Source of the DNA: Mesorhizobium sp.
Lineage (GTDB): Bacteria > Pseudomonadota > Alphaproteobacteria > Rhizobiales > Rhizobiaceae
NCBI RefSeq assembly: GCF_004963255.1
Contig: NZ_SUGA01000045.1
Span: forward strand, 1 to 45,081
Direction: 5' to 3'
Length of the DNA: 45,081 nucleotides
Shown here: positions 28,091 through 37,009 of the stretch, one piece after another
How positions within the stretch are numbered: position 1 is the first letter of the stretch
How the letters are laid out: every line of letters begins with the position of its first letter
Program-made: the position numbers and the translations under genes
The notes under the pieces: model-generated
The model's input: the letters and a program-made list of their open reading frames with translations, nothing else
Database searches by the model: none
Told to the model about the DNA's origin: nothing

Positions 28091-28159
28091 TATTGGAGCC
28101 TGCCGCGCTGTTTCAGGTCAAATTCAGTTTTGCTATCCTTGCGATCTAGCAACGAGATG
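28091..28159 (-). promoter_or_regulatory. Recurrent LysR-type promoter module, copy B
   Basis: On the minus strand: CATCTCG at 28159-28153 with AGATC at 28147-28143, then AAACTGAAT after the same 22-bp spacing, then -35 TTGACC (28121-28116). The -10 is less clear (CCAATA or CAATAT near 28096-28090). It precedes the peptide-importer operon. Confidence 0.6.
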
Positions 28160-28497
28160 GGGGGCAAGCTGGACGCGCCCCCGGGCACAGATGACGGTGT
28201 CGCGCCTTTGTCGAGCCGCCGAAACGATCGCAGCAGAATGCCGTTCGTTGGTGGCTGGATTCAGATCAAGCACATGAATCCATCTCGCCCCTCGATCAAA
28301 TTAGCATTCATGCCATTGTTGGCGAGGCATTCGCGGCCATCGGCACCCCCCCGTTGCCAACCCGCAGGCATTTCAGGATTGGGTCGTGCCGGACATGCCA
28401 TCCCCCGAACCCGGCAAGATTTATCTCTGCGGGCAATTCGTTCCCGCGCAGCCCCTAACGACGCGTGAAGGCCTCCGATTGAGCGGGAGTCGGGTGC
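28160..28497. other. Intergenic region with a possible coding relic
   Basis: No intact gene. A plus-strand stretch at about 28370-28450 reads QDWVVPDMPSPEPGKIYLCG and has protein-like character, but it has no start codon, no ribosome-binding site and no family I recognise. It may be the tail of a lost gene. No terminator for etfA could be identified here. Confidence 0.3.
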
Positions 28498-29427
28498 TCA
28501 GAGCGCCTTTTCGAGTTCCGGCAGGATAACGAAGAGATCGCCGACGATGCCGTAATCGGCGACTTGGAAGATCGGCGCCTCCTCGTCCTTGTTGATGGCG
28601 ACGATGACCTTGGAATCCTTCATACCGGCGAGATGCTGGATGGCGCCGGAGATGCCGCAGGCGATGTAGAGGTCGGGCGCGACGACCTTGCCGGTCTGGC
28701 CGACCTGCCAGTCGTTGGGGGCGTAGCCGGCGTCGACCGCAGCGCGTGAGGCGCCAACGGCCGCGCCGAGCTTGTCGGCGACGGGCAGGATGACTTCCTG
28801 GAACTTTTCCGAAGAGCCCAGCGCGCGGCCGCCCGAAATGATGATTTTGGCCGAGGTCAGTTCGGGACGGTCTGTCCCCGAGAGCTTGTTTTCGACGAAG
28901 GTCGAGAGGCTGGGATTGGCCGCAGCGGCGACCGTTTCGACCGGAGCCGAGCCACCTTCGCCAGCCGCCTGGAAGGAAGCGGTGCGGACAGTGATCACCT
29001 TCTTGGCCGCGCCCGACTGCACTGTCTGGATAGCGTTGCCGGCATAGATCGGACGCTTGAACGTGCCGGGGGCGAGCACCTCGATGATTTCCGATATCTG
29101 GGCGACATCGAGCAAGGCGGCAATGCGCGGCGCGACGTTCTTGCCCGACGATGTCGCCGGCGCGACGATCGTGTCGTAGCCGTCGGCCAGCGAGACGACG
29201 AGTGCGGCCAGCGGCTCGGCAAGGCGCTGCTCGAGTTCGTCGGCCTCGGCCAGCAGCACCTTTGTGGCGCCCTTTAGCTTCGCGGCGGCGTCCGCGGCCG
29301 CCTTGGCGCCCTTGCCGGCCACCAGAACGTCGACGTCGGAACCGATATTGAGTGCTGCCGTCAACGCCTTGGCGGTCTGGTCGGACAGCGATGCATTGTC
29401 GTGTTCGGCAATCAGAAGAATAGCCAT
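28498..29427 (-). CDS. etfA: Electron transfer flavoprotein, alpha subunit
   Basis: A 309-aa FAD-binding ETF alpha subunit of usual length. The N-terminal half begins MAILLIAEHDNASLSDQTAK. The C-terminal FAD domain has the family signature region (GRALGSSEKFQ, then AAVDAGYAPNDWQVGQTGKV, then DLYIACGISGAIQHLAGMKD). It forms a soluble heterodimer with EtfB and carries electrons from acyl-CoA, sarcosine and dimethylglycine dehydrogenases to ETF-ubiquinone oxidoreductase. It lies 79 bp downstream of etfB. It resembles the housekeeping form rather than FixB, so it may serve the dimethylglycine-dehydrogenase-like enzyme encoded nearby. Confidence 0.95.
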   Translation of the reverse strand: MAILLIAEHDNASLSDQTAKALTAALNIGSDVDVLVAGKGAKAAADAAAKLKGATKVLLAEADELEQRLAEPLAALVVSLADGYDTIVAPATSSGKNVAPRIAALLDVAQISEIIEVLAPGTFKRPIYAGNAIQTVQSGAAKKVITVRTASFQAAGEGGSAPVETVAAAANPSLSTFVENKLSGTDRPELTSAKIIISGGRALGSSEKFQEVILPVADKLGAAVGASRAAVDAGYAPNDWQVGQTGKVVAPDLYIACGISGAIQHLAGMKDSKVIVAINKDEEAPIFQVADYGIVGDLFVILPELEKAL

Positions 29428-29506
29428 TTGCTTTTCCTTATCTCGGCGTCGGCGTCATCACGCGCTGGATGCCGGTGTTAAACCTGTCGTGCGCACGGCG
29501 ACACGC

Positions 29507-30256
29507 TCAAAGCACGCCGGCTTCGTTCTTGAGCTTGTCCACCAGCTCGGCAACGGTCTTGACCTTGACGCCTGCCTTGCGGCCGCCCGGTTCCTCAGTC
29601 TTGAGGACGGTGAGCCGCGGCGCGACATCGGCGCCGAAATCGGCGGGAGTCTTCTCGTCGAGCGGCTTCTTCTTGGCCTTCATGATGTTTGGCAGCGAAG
29701 CGTAGCGCGGCTGGTTGAGGCGCAGATCGGTGGTCACGATCGCCGGCATCTTCAGTTCAACGGTTTGCAGGCCGCCATCGACTTCGCGCGTCACCGTGGC
29801 CTTGTCGCCGACAATCTCGATCTTTGAAGCGAAGGTGCCCTGGCTCCAGCCGAGCAGCGCCGAAAGCATCTGGCCGGTCTGGTTGGCGTCGTCGTCGATC
29901 GCCTGCTTGCCGAGAATGACGAGGCTTGGCTGTTCGGCTTCGACTACGCCCTTCAGCACCTTGGCGACGCCGAGCGGTTCGGTCTCACCGTCGGTCTTGA
30001 CGAGGATGGCGCGGTCGGCGCCCATGGCGAGCGCGGTCCGCAGCGTCTCCTGCGCCTGCTGGGGTCCGATCGACACGACGACGATCTCATCGACCTTGCC
30101 GGCTTCCTTGAGCCGGATCGCCTCTTCGACGGCGATTTCGTCGAACGGGTTCATCGACATCTTCACATTGGCCAGTTCGACGCCCGAACCGTCCGACTTG
30201 ACCCGGATTTTCACGTTGTAGTCGACAACCCGCTTCACGGGCACAAGAGTCTTCAT
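29507..30256 (-). CDS. etfB: Electron transfer flavoprotein, beta subunit
   Basis: A 249-aa ETF beta subunit. It starts MKTLVPVKRVVDYNVKIRVK and contains the family signature around TREVDGGLQTVELKMPAIVT and TTDLRLNQPRYASLPNIMKA. The start at 30256 is chosen because AGGTGA lies just upstream and homologues begin with this MK-LVPVKRV; a frame extends 40 codons further upstream without ETF character. First gene of the etfB-etfA pair. Confidence 0.95.
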   Translation of the reverse strand: MKTLVPVKRVVDYNVKIRVKSDGSGVELANVKMSMNPFDEIAVEEAIRLKEAGKVDEIVVVSIGPQQAQETLRTALAMGADRAILVKTDGETEPLGVAKVLKGVVEAEQPSLVILGKQAIDDDANQTGQMLSALLGWSQGTFASKIEIVGDKATVTREVDGGLQTVELKMPAIVTTDLRLNQPRYASLPNIMKAKKKPLDEKTPADFGADVAPRLTVLKTEEPGGRKAGVKVKTVAELVDKLKNEAGVL

Positions 30257-30718
30257 GTGTAGATCACCTAACGTTGTCGCTTCGATTGCCGGATCCTGTT
30301 CTAGCCAGGACTTTTCCAACAAGTTTCCTGATTGTGCGATTGATGATCCCGCTCCGGGCGTCTTTGCTTTAGCCAACCCGATCGTTCACTCCCACAGACG
30401 TTACATATCGAAGGGCCGCCGCATGATCGCTTCATAAAGACGGCACCTGGCGCGCATTTTAGGCGAAACTCCGTCCGATACGGCCCGTAATCTGCTCGAA
30501 CCACTGGTGCCGGGCAAACTGGCGACCAGTGCGCTGTTGGAGTAGGGCAATCGTCACGCGGATCAGTCGTCATTTATGCGCGACGGTTCCGTCGGAAGAA
30601 TTCGTTTGTGTGAACATTTGGAATTGAGATTCCCGATCGACCGCATATGACTGCGCCTGAGCCCGCTTTGTATGTCCCGTCGGCAACGTCTCCCCCTCTC
30701 TCTATTGACCATCCTGTC
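30257..30718. other. Divergent intergenic region between etfB and the M20 amidohydrolase
   Basis: About 460 bp with no gene I can support. It must hold the etfBA promoter on the minus strand, but I could not pick one. I saw no convincing sigma-54 or NifA site. The right edge leads into promoter copy D. Confidence 0.5.
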
Positions 30719-30785
30719 GATCTCGATTCCAGATCGTCGAGATATGCAAACTGAATTGGAGGAGGCGGTGTGGCCGAATTACAGT
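30719..30785 (+). promoter_or_regulatory. Recurrent LysR-type promoter module, copy D
   Basis: On the plus strand: GATCTCG at 30719-30725 with AGATC at 30731-30735. The left arm has changed to GATCT and the right arm to AGATC, so the dyad is kept by a compensating pair. AAACTGAAT follows with the same 22-bp spacing, then TGGAGG as a weak -35 (30757-30762), then 17 bp and a good -10, TACAGT (30780-30785). Confidence 0.65.
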
Positions 30786-30831
30786 GGCGTAAATATTGCT
30801 ATTAGCGATCAACTGTCACGCGGGGGATAGC

Positions 30832-32004
30832 TTGCAAGGGGTTGAACGTTTCCGAGAGCTTCACGCGGAAGCAACGGAGTGGCGCCGGCATCTACATCGG
30901 AACCCCGAACTTGGCTTCCGTGTGGAGAAGACGGCGCAATTCGTGGCCGAAAAGCTAGCATCCTTCGGTATAAACCACATCGAAACGGGCATAGCCGAAA
31001 CCGGCATTGTCGCTGTCATCCAAGGAGAAGGCGGAGAAGGGCCCACTATCGGGCTGAGAGCCGATATGGACGCGCTCCCCATACTCGAGGCCTCTGGAAA
31101 GGACTGGTCCTCAGAGACCCCTGGGCGAATGCACGGGTGCGGTCATGATGGTCATTCAGCAATGCTGCTCGGCGCGGCCAAGCACCTGGCCCAAAACCGA
31201 AACTTCCGGGGTTCCGTTGCGCTAATTTTCCAGCCCGCAGAAGAGATACTGCCGTCAGGCGCCCAGAAGATGGTTCAGGAGGGATTCCTTGACCGGTTCA
31301 GCATTTCCCAGGTATTCGGCCTACACAACACACCGGGTGTCGAAGTCGGCAAGTTCGCTACCTGCCACGGCCCAGCTCTGTCTTCGTTGGATGACTTCGA
31401 CCTCGTCATAAAGGGAAAAAGCGGCCATGCGGCACGGCCGCACGAGGGCATTGACCCCATCGTCATCTCCGCGCAGGTGATACTGGGCCTGCAAACCTTG
31501 GTATCGCGCCTGACGAACCCGCTCGAGGCGCTAGTGATCTCCGTCACCAAGATCAATGCAGGGACAGCCTATAATGTCATACCCGAGCAGGTAGATTTGG
31601 CCGGCACGGTAAGGACATTTTCACCCGCGCTGAGCGCCTTCGCCGAAGTGAAAATGCGCGAATCCGCACAAAGCATCGCTCGCGTGTTCGGTGGTGACGC
31701 CGAGCTCGATTATCGGCGGGACACTCCGGTCACGGTGAACCACCCTGCGGAGACGGACCTCGCGATAAAGGCGGCGCAGAACCTAGTGGGCACCGCGTCA
31801 GTAAACCCAAAGATGAGTCCCCGTAGCTCTTCTGAGGATTTTGCCTTTATGCTCAAGGCGCGACCCGGAGCTATCATGTACCTCGGCAACGGGCCGACTG
31901 CCGCATTGCATAATCCAGCCTACGACTTTGACGATGAGGCTCTCCCCTACGGTATCGGGTACTGGGTCACTCTTGTCGAAACCGTGCTCGCGCCGCAGTC
32001 CTAG
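30832..32004 (+). CDS. M20-family amidohydrolase (hippurate/N-acyl-amino-acid hydrolase type)
   Basis: A 390-aa cytoplasmic metallo-amidohydrolase of the HipO/IAA-amino-acid hydrolase group. The metal and catalytic motifs are present: GLRADMDALPI, MHGCGHDGHSAMLLGAA and FQPAEE, plus the dimerisation-domain GKSGHAARPHEGIDPI and the late SSEDFAFML. It releases an amino acid from an N-acyl conjugate. The start is uncertain because both candidates are TTG. 30832 is preferred, since CGGGGGA precedes it and the promoter -10 at 30780-30785 would put the transcript start only a few bases before the other candidate at 30796. It is controlled by promoter copy D and may read through into folD. Confidence 0.85.
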   Translation: MQGVERFRELHAEATEWRRHLHRNPELGFRVEKTAQFVAEKLASFGINHIETGIAETGIVAVIQGEGGEGPTIGLRADMDALPILEASGKDWSSETPGRMHGCGHDGHSAMLLGAAKHLAQNRNFRGSVALIFQPAEEILPSGAQKMVQEGFLDRFSISQVFGLHNTPGVEVGKFATCHGPALSSLDDFDLVIKGKSGHAARPHEGIDPIVISAQVILGLQTLVSRLTNPLEALVISVTKINAGTAYNVIPEQVDLAGTVRTFSPALSAFAEVKMRESAQSIARVFGGDAELDYRRDTPVTVNHPAETDLAIKAAQNLVGTASVNPKMSPRSSSEDFAFMLKARPGAIMYLGNGPTAALHNPAYDFDDEALPYGIGYWVTLVETVLAPQS

Positions 32005-32128
32005 TCTGAATGTCCTAACAGAGTCGCTGTCGGCGGGGGCTGAACAAGGCCTTCGGTGACGTCCTGCAAACGCCGATTCTCAGACAGGCTTCAGCGACCC
32101 ATCCGGTTTCAACAGTAGGAAAGCTATT

Positions 32129-32976
32129 TTGCGCAATGTGATCGACGGCAAGGCCGTTGCGGAAGACGTGATGGCGACGGTGAAGGACCTTGCAGCCAAG
32201 CTGAGCGGTATGAAGCCCGGTCTGGCGGTGGTAATCGTAGGCGAGGACCCAGCAAGCCAAGTCTATGTCACGGCCAAGAGCAAGAAGGCGAAGGAGTGCG
32301 GTTTCCACTCCATTCAGCACACGCTGCCCGGCGACACGGTTGAAGATGATCTCCTCAAGTTGATCGCAGACCTGAACGCCGATCCGGCGATCCACGGGAC
32401 CCTTGTACAACTGCCGTTGCCTGGCCATCTCGATTCCGGCAAAATCATCCAGGCCATAGCGCCTGAAAAGGACGTCGACGGCTTCTCCTTCGTCAATGTA
32501 GGCAAGCTTGGTACGGGCGCGTCGGAGACGGCCTTCGTGCCCTGCACGCCCGCAGGCTCGATGATTCTAATCGAGCGGGCGCGCGGCAAGGATTTGGCGG
32601 GTCTCAACGCTGTCATCATAGGCCGATCCAACATCGTCGGCAAACCGATGGCGAACCTTCTGCTTGCCGCCAACTGTACCGTGACGATCGCCCACAGTCA
32701 CACCAAAAGCCTGCCCGAAGTGTGCCGCAACGCCGATATCCTCGTCGCCGCGGTCGGTCGGCCTGAGATGGTCAAGGGCGACTGGGTAAAGCCGGGCGCC
32801 ACTGTCATCGATGTTGGCATCAACCGTATCGCGGCGCCGGAGAAAGGTGAAGGCAAGCACCGCTTAGTCGGCGATGTCGATTATGCGGGTGCCGCTCGAT
32901 GACCATCGCGCTATTGATGGCCAATACGCTGATCTCCGCCTGCCTCGCCGCTGGCCTCCCACGCCCTCGGTTTTGA
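32129..32976 (+). pseudogene. folD: Methylenetetrahydrofolate dehydrogenase/cyclohydrolase with a 3' deletion and frameshift
   Basis: The frame from a TTG at 32129 (preceded by GTAGGAAAG) gives 257 residues of a clear FolD: the catalytic region YVTAKSKKAKECGF, the VQLPLPGHLD motif, EKDVDGFSFVNVGKL, PCTPAGSMILI and the Rossmann segment IIGRSNIVGKPMANLLL. It stops at TGA after GDVDYAGAAR. The expected ITPVPGGVGP segment is missing, but the next part of FolD, MTIALLMANTLISACLAAGL, follows at once in another frame (32899-32976). So about 45-50 bp were deleted, shifting the frame and removing the PGGVGP loop and the last helix. Whether the 257-aa product has any activity is doubtful. Confidence 0.85.
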
Positions 32977-33174
32977 ATACGCCGAGACCTTCTCATCAGA
33001 TCCACCTTTTGCCCCAGGCAGAGCGTGAAATCGGCACGGCGCGGCTTCGACGCGCCAACTCCACGCAAGCGAAGTGATTTGCCGCCTGGCGCGGCTGGCC
33101 CTAGTTTTGCATGTCTGAGGATTGGAGATCCGAGCCCTGAGCCTCAGGACATCGGGGAATGCTGAATTGCTGGC

Positions 33175-34047
33175 TCAACCGGTAAAGACGACGGTCTTCT
33201 TGCCGTTGAGAATCACCCGGTCCTCGAGATGGTACAGCACCGCGCGGGCTAAGACTCGTCGCTCGATATCCCTTCCCTTACGGACGAGATCGTCGGGGGT
33301 ATCCTTGTGCGAAATGCGTTCGACATCTTGCTCGATGATCGGTCCTTCATCGAGGTCCGAGGTGACGTAGTGCGCCGTCGCGCCGATCAACTTGACTCCG
33401 CGCTCGTGCGCCTGGTGATAGGGTTTCGCGCCCTTGAATCCTGGCAGGAATGAGTGGTGGATGTTGATGCACCGTCCGGCAAGCTTCGCAGACAGACCAT
33501 CTGACAGAATCTGCATGTATCGAGCCAGAATGACAAGGTCCGTATTCGTCTCCTGGACGAGGTCCCAGATTCGGGCCTCCTGCTCCATCTTGTTCTGCTT
33601 GCTGATCGGCAGGTGGTGAAACGGCAGTTCTGCCAAGTCGGCCGATGCCCCGTGTTCGTAGCCGTGATTGGAAACCACAGCCGTGACTTCCATCGGCAAT
33701 TCGCCTGTGCGCCATCGGTAGAGCAGGTCCGCCAGGCAATGGTCAAACTTTGACACCAGCAGCATCACCCGCTTTACCGACGACGCCGGCCGGAGGGTGA
33801 AGGTCATTGTCAGACGCTCGGCGACTTCATTTACCAGAGACGCAATCTCCGCCTCGGATTTCGCGTGACCGAGTCGACCAAATAGAACGCGCATGAAAAA
33901 GCGCCCTGTCTCAACGTCATCGAACTGTTGAGCGTCGAGAATGTTGCACCCTGATTGGTAAAGGAGACCTGATACCGCAGAGACGATGCCGGGTCGGTCG
34001 GGGCACGAGAGCGTGAGAATCATCGATTGCTCGGCCGTAACAGCCAT
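33175..34047 (-). CDS. purU: Formyltetrahydrofolate deformylase
   Basis: A 290-aa PurU, which hydrolyses 10-formyl-THF to formate and THF. The N-terminal ACT domain (residues about 8-85, starting LTLSCPDRPGIVSAVSGLLY) senses a regulator such as glycine or methionine. The C-terminal formyltransferase fold has the catalytic Asn-His-Asp: INIHHSFLPGFKGAKPYHQA and HYVTSDLDEGPIIEQD. The start at 34047 (MAVTAEQS) is preceded by AGGAG about 10 nt upstream; the longer frame has no PurU character. It lies 47 bp downstream of the dimethylglycine-dehydrogenase-like gene, so it is probably co-transcribed and disposes of one-carbon units from that enzyme. Confidence 0.93.
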   Translation of the reverse strand: MAVTAEQSMILTLSCPDRPGIVSAVSGLLYQSGCNILDAQQFDDVETGRFFMRVLFGRLGHAKSEAEIASLVNEVAERLTMTFTLRPASSVKRVMLLVSKFDHCLADLLYRWRTGELPMEVTAVVSNHGYEHGASADLAELPFHHLPISKQNKMEQEARIWDLVQETNTDLVILARYMQILSDGLSAKLAGRCINIHHSFLPGFKGAKPYHQAHERGVKLIGATAHYVTSDLDEGPIIEQDVERISHKDTPDDLVRKGRDIERRVLARAVLYHLEDRVILNGKKTVVFTG

Positions 34048-34094
34048 CGACTGGGAACTCCTGGTAGGTCGAATGGGACGAAACATGCGCCGCG

Positions 34095-36593
34095 CTAGCG
34101 CGCAGCACACAGTTCGGCGGAAACTAAACTTTCCAGCTCCAGCCACTCGCCTTTCACACGCGTGCGAGCCGCGTCGTAGAACGGGCGAAGGGAAGCAATA
34201 GCGGCGTGCCTTTGCCCGGCTATCTCGACTTCGAACCTCCCGTCCTTGAGCCACTGGGCGCTCACGCCTAAGTCAGCGTGCAGATAGCCCATGCCTATGC
34301 CGCAGCCTACTGTGTGGCCAAAGCCGGCAGAGCGCAGATAGCCGACAAGAACCCCGTCGCGCCAGACCGGTTCCGACCCGAACATGAGCGGAGCGTCACC
34401 AGGAACGGCCAACTGAACGAGGCGTCGCCGCGGGGTCTTCCCACGCTCGGCTTCAAGGGCAGTACGGCCGATGAATTCTGACTTCTTGTCCCAAGCAACC
34501 GTAAAGCCGAGGCCCGATTCCAGTGGCGTGTCCTCGTCACTGACGTCAGAGCCCCAGTCACGGTATCCAGCCTCTAGGCGCAGTGTGTTCAACGCGACAT
34601 ATCCTGCGTGATGAAGCTTGAGATCATATCCCGCGGCCACGATAGCATCATAGATACCGAGCGCTTGCTCGGTCGGGATATGAAGCTCCCACCCGAGCTC
34701 GCCAACGAAAGTCATTCGAAAGGCCAAAGCCAGGCCGTAGCCGATCTCGATTTCGCGAGCCGTGGCAAACGGGAATGCGGCATCCGAGAAATCGGCGGGG
34801 CTGACGCGTGATAGCAGTTCACGCGAACGCGGGCCCATGACCGACAATGTGACGTAGCCCGATGACACATCTGCGATGGTTACTTGCCCGGCTCTCTTGG
34901 CATGGTTCCTGAGCCAGGCGACATCGCGAATACGCTGTACAGCCGCAGTGACGACTAAGAACTCCTCTTCGTCGGTCCTGCAGACGGTGACGTCCGATTC
35001 CATGCCCCCGCGCTCGTTCAGCCACGGAGTGTAGACGATACGTCCAATAGGCACGTCGACATCGTTGGTCGACAGCCGCTGCAGGAGGGCAAGTGCATCA
35101 CGGCCCTGAACCAGCAGATGCGCGAAAGAGGTCTGATCGAAAAGAGCAACGCCCGACCGCGTGGCGGCGTGTTCCGCGCCACTCTGCCGGAACCAGTCAT
35201 CCTTCCCGAAGGTGGCGTGTGTCGCCGGCTGCACACCAGGCTCACCGAACCATTGCACACGCTCCCATCCTGCAACCTCGCCGAAATTCGCTCCCGCCCG
35301 AGCAAGCCGGTCGTGTAGCGGGGAAACCCGTACATTGCGGGCTGTTTTCGGAGACTTGTGCGGCCAGTGCAGATTCCAGAGGTTGCCCACGGCCTCGGTC
35401 GTGCGGTCGTAGAGATAGCGGCGATTGCGCTGGAACGGCATGGCGCGGCGCACGTCCATTTCCCAGTAATCGCTTGCGGGAATGCCCGTCGACATCCACT
35501 CGGCCATCACCTTGCCGGCGCCGCCCGAGGATTCGATGCCGCATGAATTGAAGCCTGCCGCAACGTAAAGGCCCGCAATGTCGGGCGCCGGGCCGAGCAG
35601 GAAGCGGTTGTCGGGCGTAAAGCTCTCAGGACCGTTGAAATTCAGCTGCAATCCCACATCGGCCAGTACGGGCATGCGCTCAATCGCGCGTGTCAGATAG
35701 GGCTCGATTTGATCAAAGTCATCGGGCAGCGAGTCGAAGCTAAAATCAAGCGGAATACCGTCCCGGCCCCATGGCTTGGCGTGGGACTCGAAGAAGCCGA
35801 CCAGCAGCTTGCCGGCGTCCGGTTTGGCGTAGACCGCGGCGTCCATATCACGGATCGTCGGCAGGTCCGCAGGCAGACCTGGAATGGCCTCCGTCATAAC
35901 GTAAAAATGCTCGGCCGCATGCAGCGGCACCGTCCAGTTGAGATCGGCGGCGACGTTGCGACTCCACAAGCCCGCACAAATAACTACCTTCTCAGCGCGG
36001 ATAAGGCCCTCGGCCGTCTCAACGCCGACGAGGCGACCCTTGTCCGTCACTATGCGGTTTACTGGTGTCCGTTCCAGAATCTTCGCGCCGCCTTGTCGTG
36101 CACCGACGGCAAACGCTCGTGCGGTATCGATCGGATTGGTCATACCGTCAGAAGCGATCCAGGCGGCACCCAGCACGCCACTGACGTCAAGCAGCGGCAC
36201 ACGTCGCTTTGCTTCGGCCGCGTCGATGATTTCAACGTCGAGTCCGAATGATCGACCCATCGAGGAGCCACGGTTCAGCTCCTCCATGCGAGCATCCGTC
36301 GTCGCGACGGTGATGGAGCCGGTCTGCCTAAACCCGCTCGGTTGTCCGGTCAGCTGTTCGAGGTCGCGAAATAACTCGGCCGAGTATTGGGCCAACTTCG
36401 CCATGTTCTCATTTGCACGGAGCTGGGTGACAAGCCCGGCGGCATGCCAAGTGGTTCCGCACGTCAGTTGATCACGCTCGAGGAGCAAAACATCGCGGTG
36501 TCCCAGCCGTGTAAGGTGGTAGGCTATCGAGAGGCCAATAATCCCACCGCCGATAACCACATATTCGACATGGGACGGAAGTTTGCTTTGCAT
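34095..36593 (-). CDS. Dimethylglycine/sarcosine-dehydrogenase-like flavoprotein with a GcvT domain
   Basis: An 832-aa two-part enzyme. Residues about 1-400 are a DAO-type FAD domain with the dinucleotide fold VVIGGGIIGLSIAYHL. H50 in GTTWHAAGL is the histidine that carries covalent FAD in dimethylglycine dehydrogenases. From about residue 430 there is a GcvT-like, folate-binding aminomethyltransferase domain ending in its C-terminal barrel. Such enzymes demethylate N-methylglycines, pass electrons to ETF and form methylene-THF. etfBA, folD and purU nearby fit this. The start at 36593 (MQSKLPSH) is chosen because the DAO domain begins at once. The exact N-methyl substrate is not determined. 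Confidence 0.88.
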   Translation of the reverse strand: MQSKLPSHVEYVVIGGGIIGLSIAYHLTRLGHRDVLLLERDQLTCGTTWHAAGLVTQLRANENMAKLAQYSAELFRDLEQLTGQPSGFRQTGSITVATTDARMEELNRGSSMGRSFGLDVEIIDAAEAKRRVPLLDVSGVLGAAWIASDGMTNPIDTARAFAVGARQGGAKILERTPVNRIVTDKGRLVGVETAEGLIRAEKVVICAGLWSRNVAADLNWTVPLHAAEHFYVMTEAIPGLPADLPTIRDMDAAVYAKPDAGKLLVGFFESHAKPWGRDGIPLDFSFDSLPDDFDQIEPYLTRAIERMPVLADVGLQLNFNGPESFTPDNRFLLGPAPDIAGLYVAAGFNSCGIESSGGAGKVMAEWMSTGIPASDYWEMDVRRAMPFQRNRRYLYDRTTEAVGNLWNLHWPHKSPKTARNVRVSPLHDRLARAGANFGEVAGWERVQWFGEPGVQPATHATFGKDDWFRQSGAEHAATRSGVALFDQTSFAHLLVQGRDALALLQRLSTNDVDVPIGRIVYTPWLNERGGMESDVTVCRTDEEEFLVVTAAVQRIRDVAWLRNHAKRAGQVTIADVSSGYVTLSVMGPRSRELLSRVSPADFSDAAFPFATAREIEIGYGLALAFRMTFVGELGWELHIPTEQALGIYDAIVAAGYDLKLHHAGYVALNTLRLEAGYRDWGSDVSDEDTPLESGLGFTVAWDKKSEFIGRTALEAERGKTPRRRLVQLAVPGDAPLMFGSEPVWRDGVLVGYLRSAGFGHTVGCGIGMGYLHADLGVSAQWLKDGRFEVEIAGQRHAAIASLRPFYDAARTRVKGEWLELESLVSAELCAAR

Positions 36594-37009
36594 GTTGAAA
36601 CTCGAGTGAAGACTGCGCCGGTTTCGTCGCGGTCGGGTGGAACACATAAAGAATGATTGTTGGTAGCACCGAGCCCGCAGAGATACGGGCTAGGACATTT
36701 CCGAATCGCTGATGTCTGCGGATGCGGTCACACTTCTGCCGACAAGCGAATCCATCCCGTTCTCCGTTTGATCGTTATTTGAAGCCAGGAGATTAAGGAC
36801 AGACGCAGCAGAGTGTCGCCGAAGGATGACCAGATGAAGCTGAAATTCTGCGTCTTTGGCCACAAAGTTTGAGGAATTTGTTGCATGGTCCACCAGGGCC
36901 GTGGTGACGATTTAACGGTTGGGATTCCAGGCGCACATCAGATTCAACGCTGATCTTTGGAGATCAGCCGTGGAGAGCAATGCGCTTTGGGCCCATTAAT
37001 GGGAACGGA
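36594..37009. other. Intergenic region with one small dyad
   Basis: No gene recognised. A 6-bp inverted repeat (AGCCCG at 36672-36677, CGGGCT at 36686-36691, 8-nt loop) lies in the leader of the dehydrogenase gene. It could be an operator or an mRNA hairpin. No copy of the recurrent promoter module is present upstream of this gene. Confidence 0.35.

Noticed and set aside
28281..28287. CATCTCG on the plus strand between promoter copy B and etfA
   Set aside because: No AAAC block at the fixed spacing and no gene downstream on that strand.
30257..30718. Possible NifA/sigma-54 promoter for etfBA (fix-like control)
   Set aside because: I found no convincing TGT-N10-ACA together with a -24/-12 GG-GC pair upstream of etfB.
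30796..30831. Longer N-terminus for the M20 amidohydrolase from the TTG at 30796
   Set aside because: The predicted -10 at 30780-30785 would place the transcript start almost at this codon, leaving no ribosome-binding site; 30832 has CGGGGGA in front.
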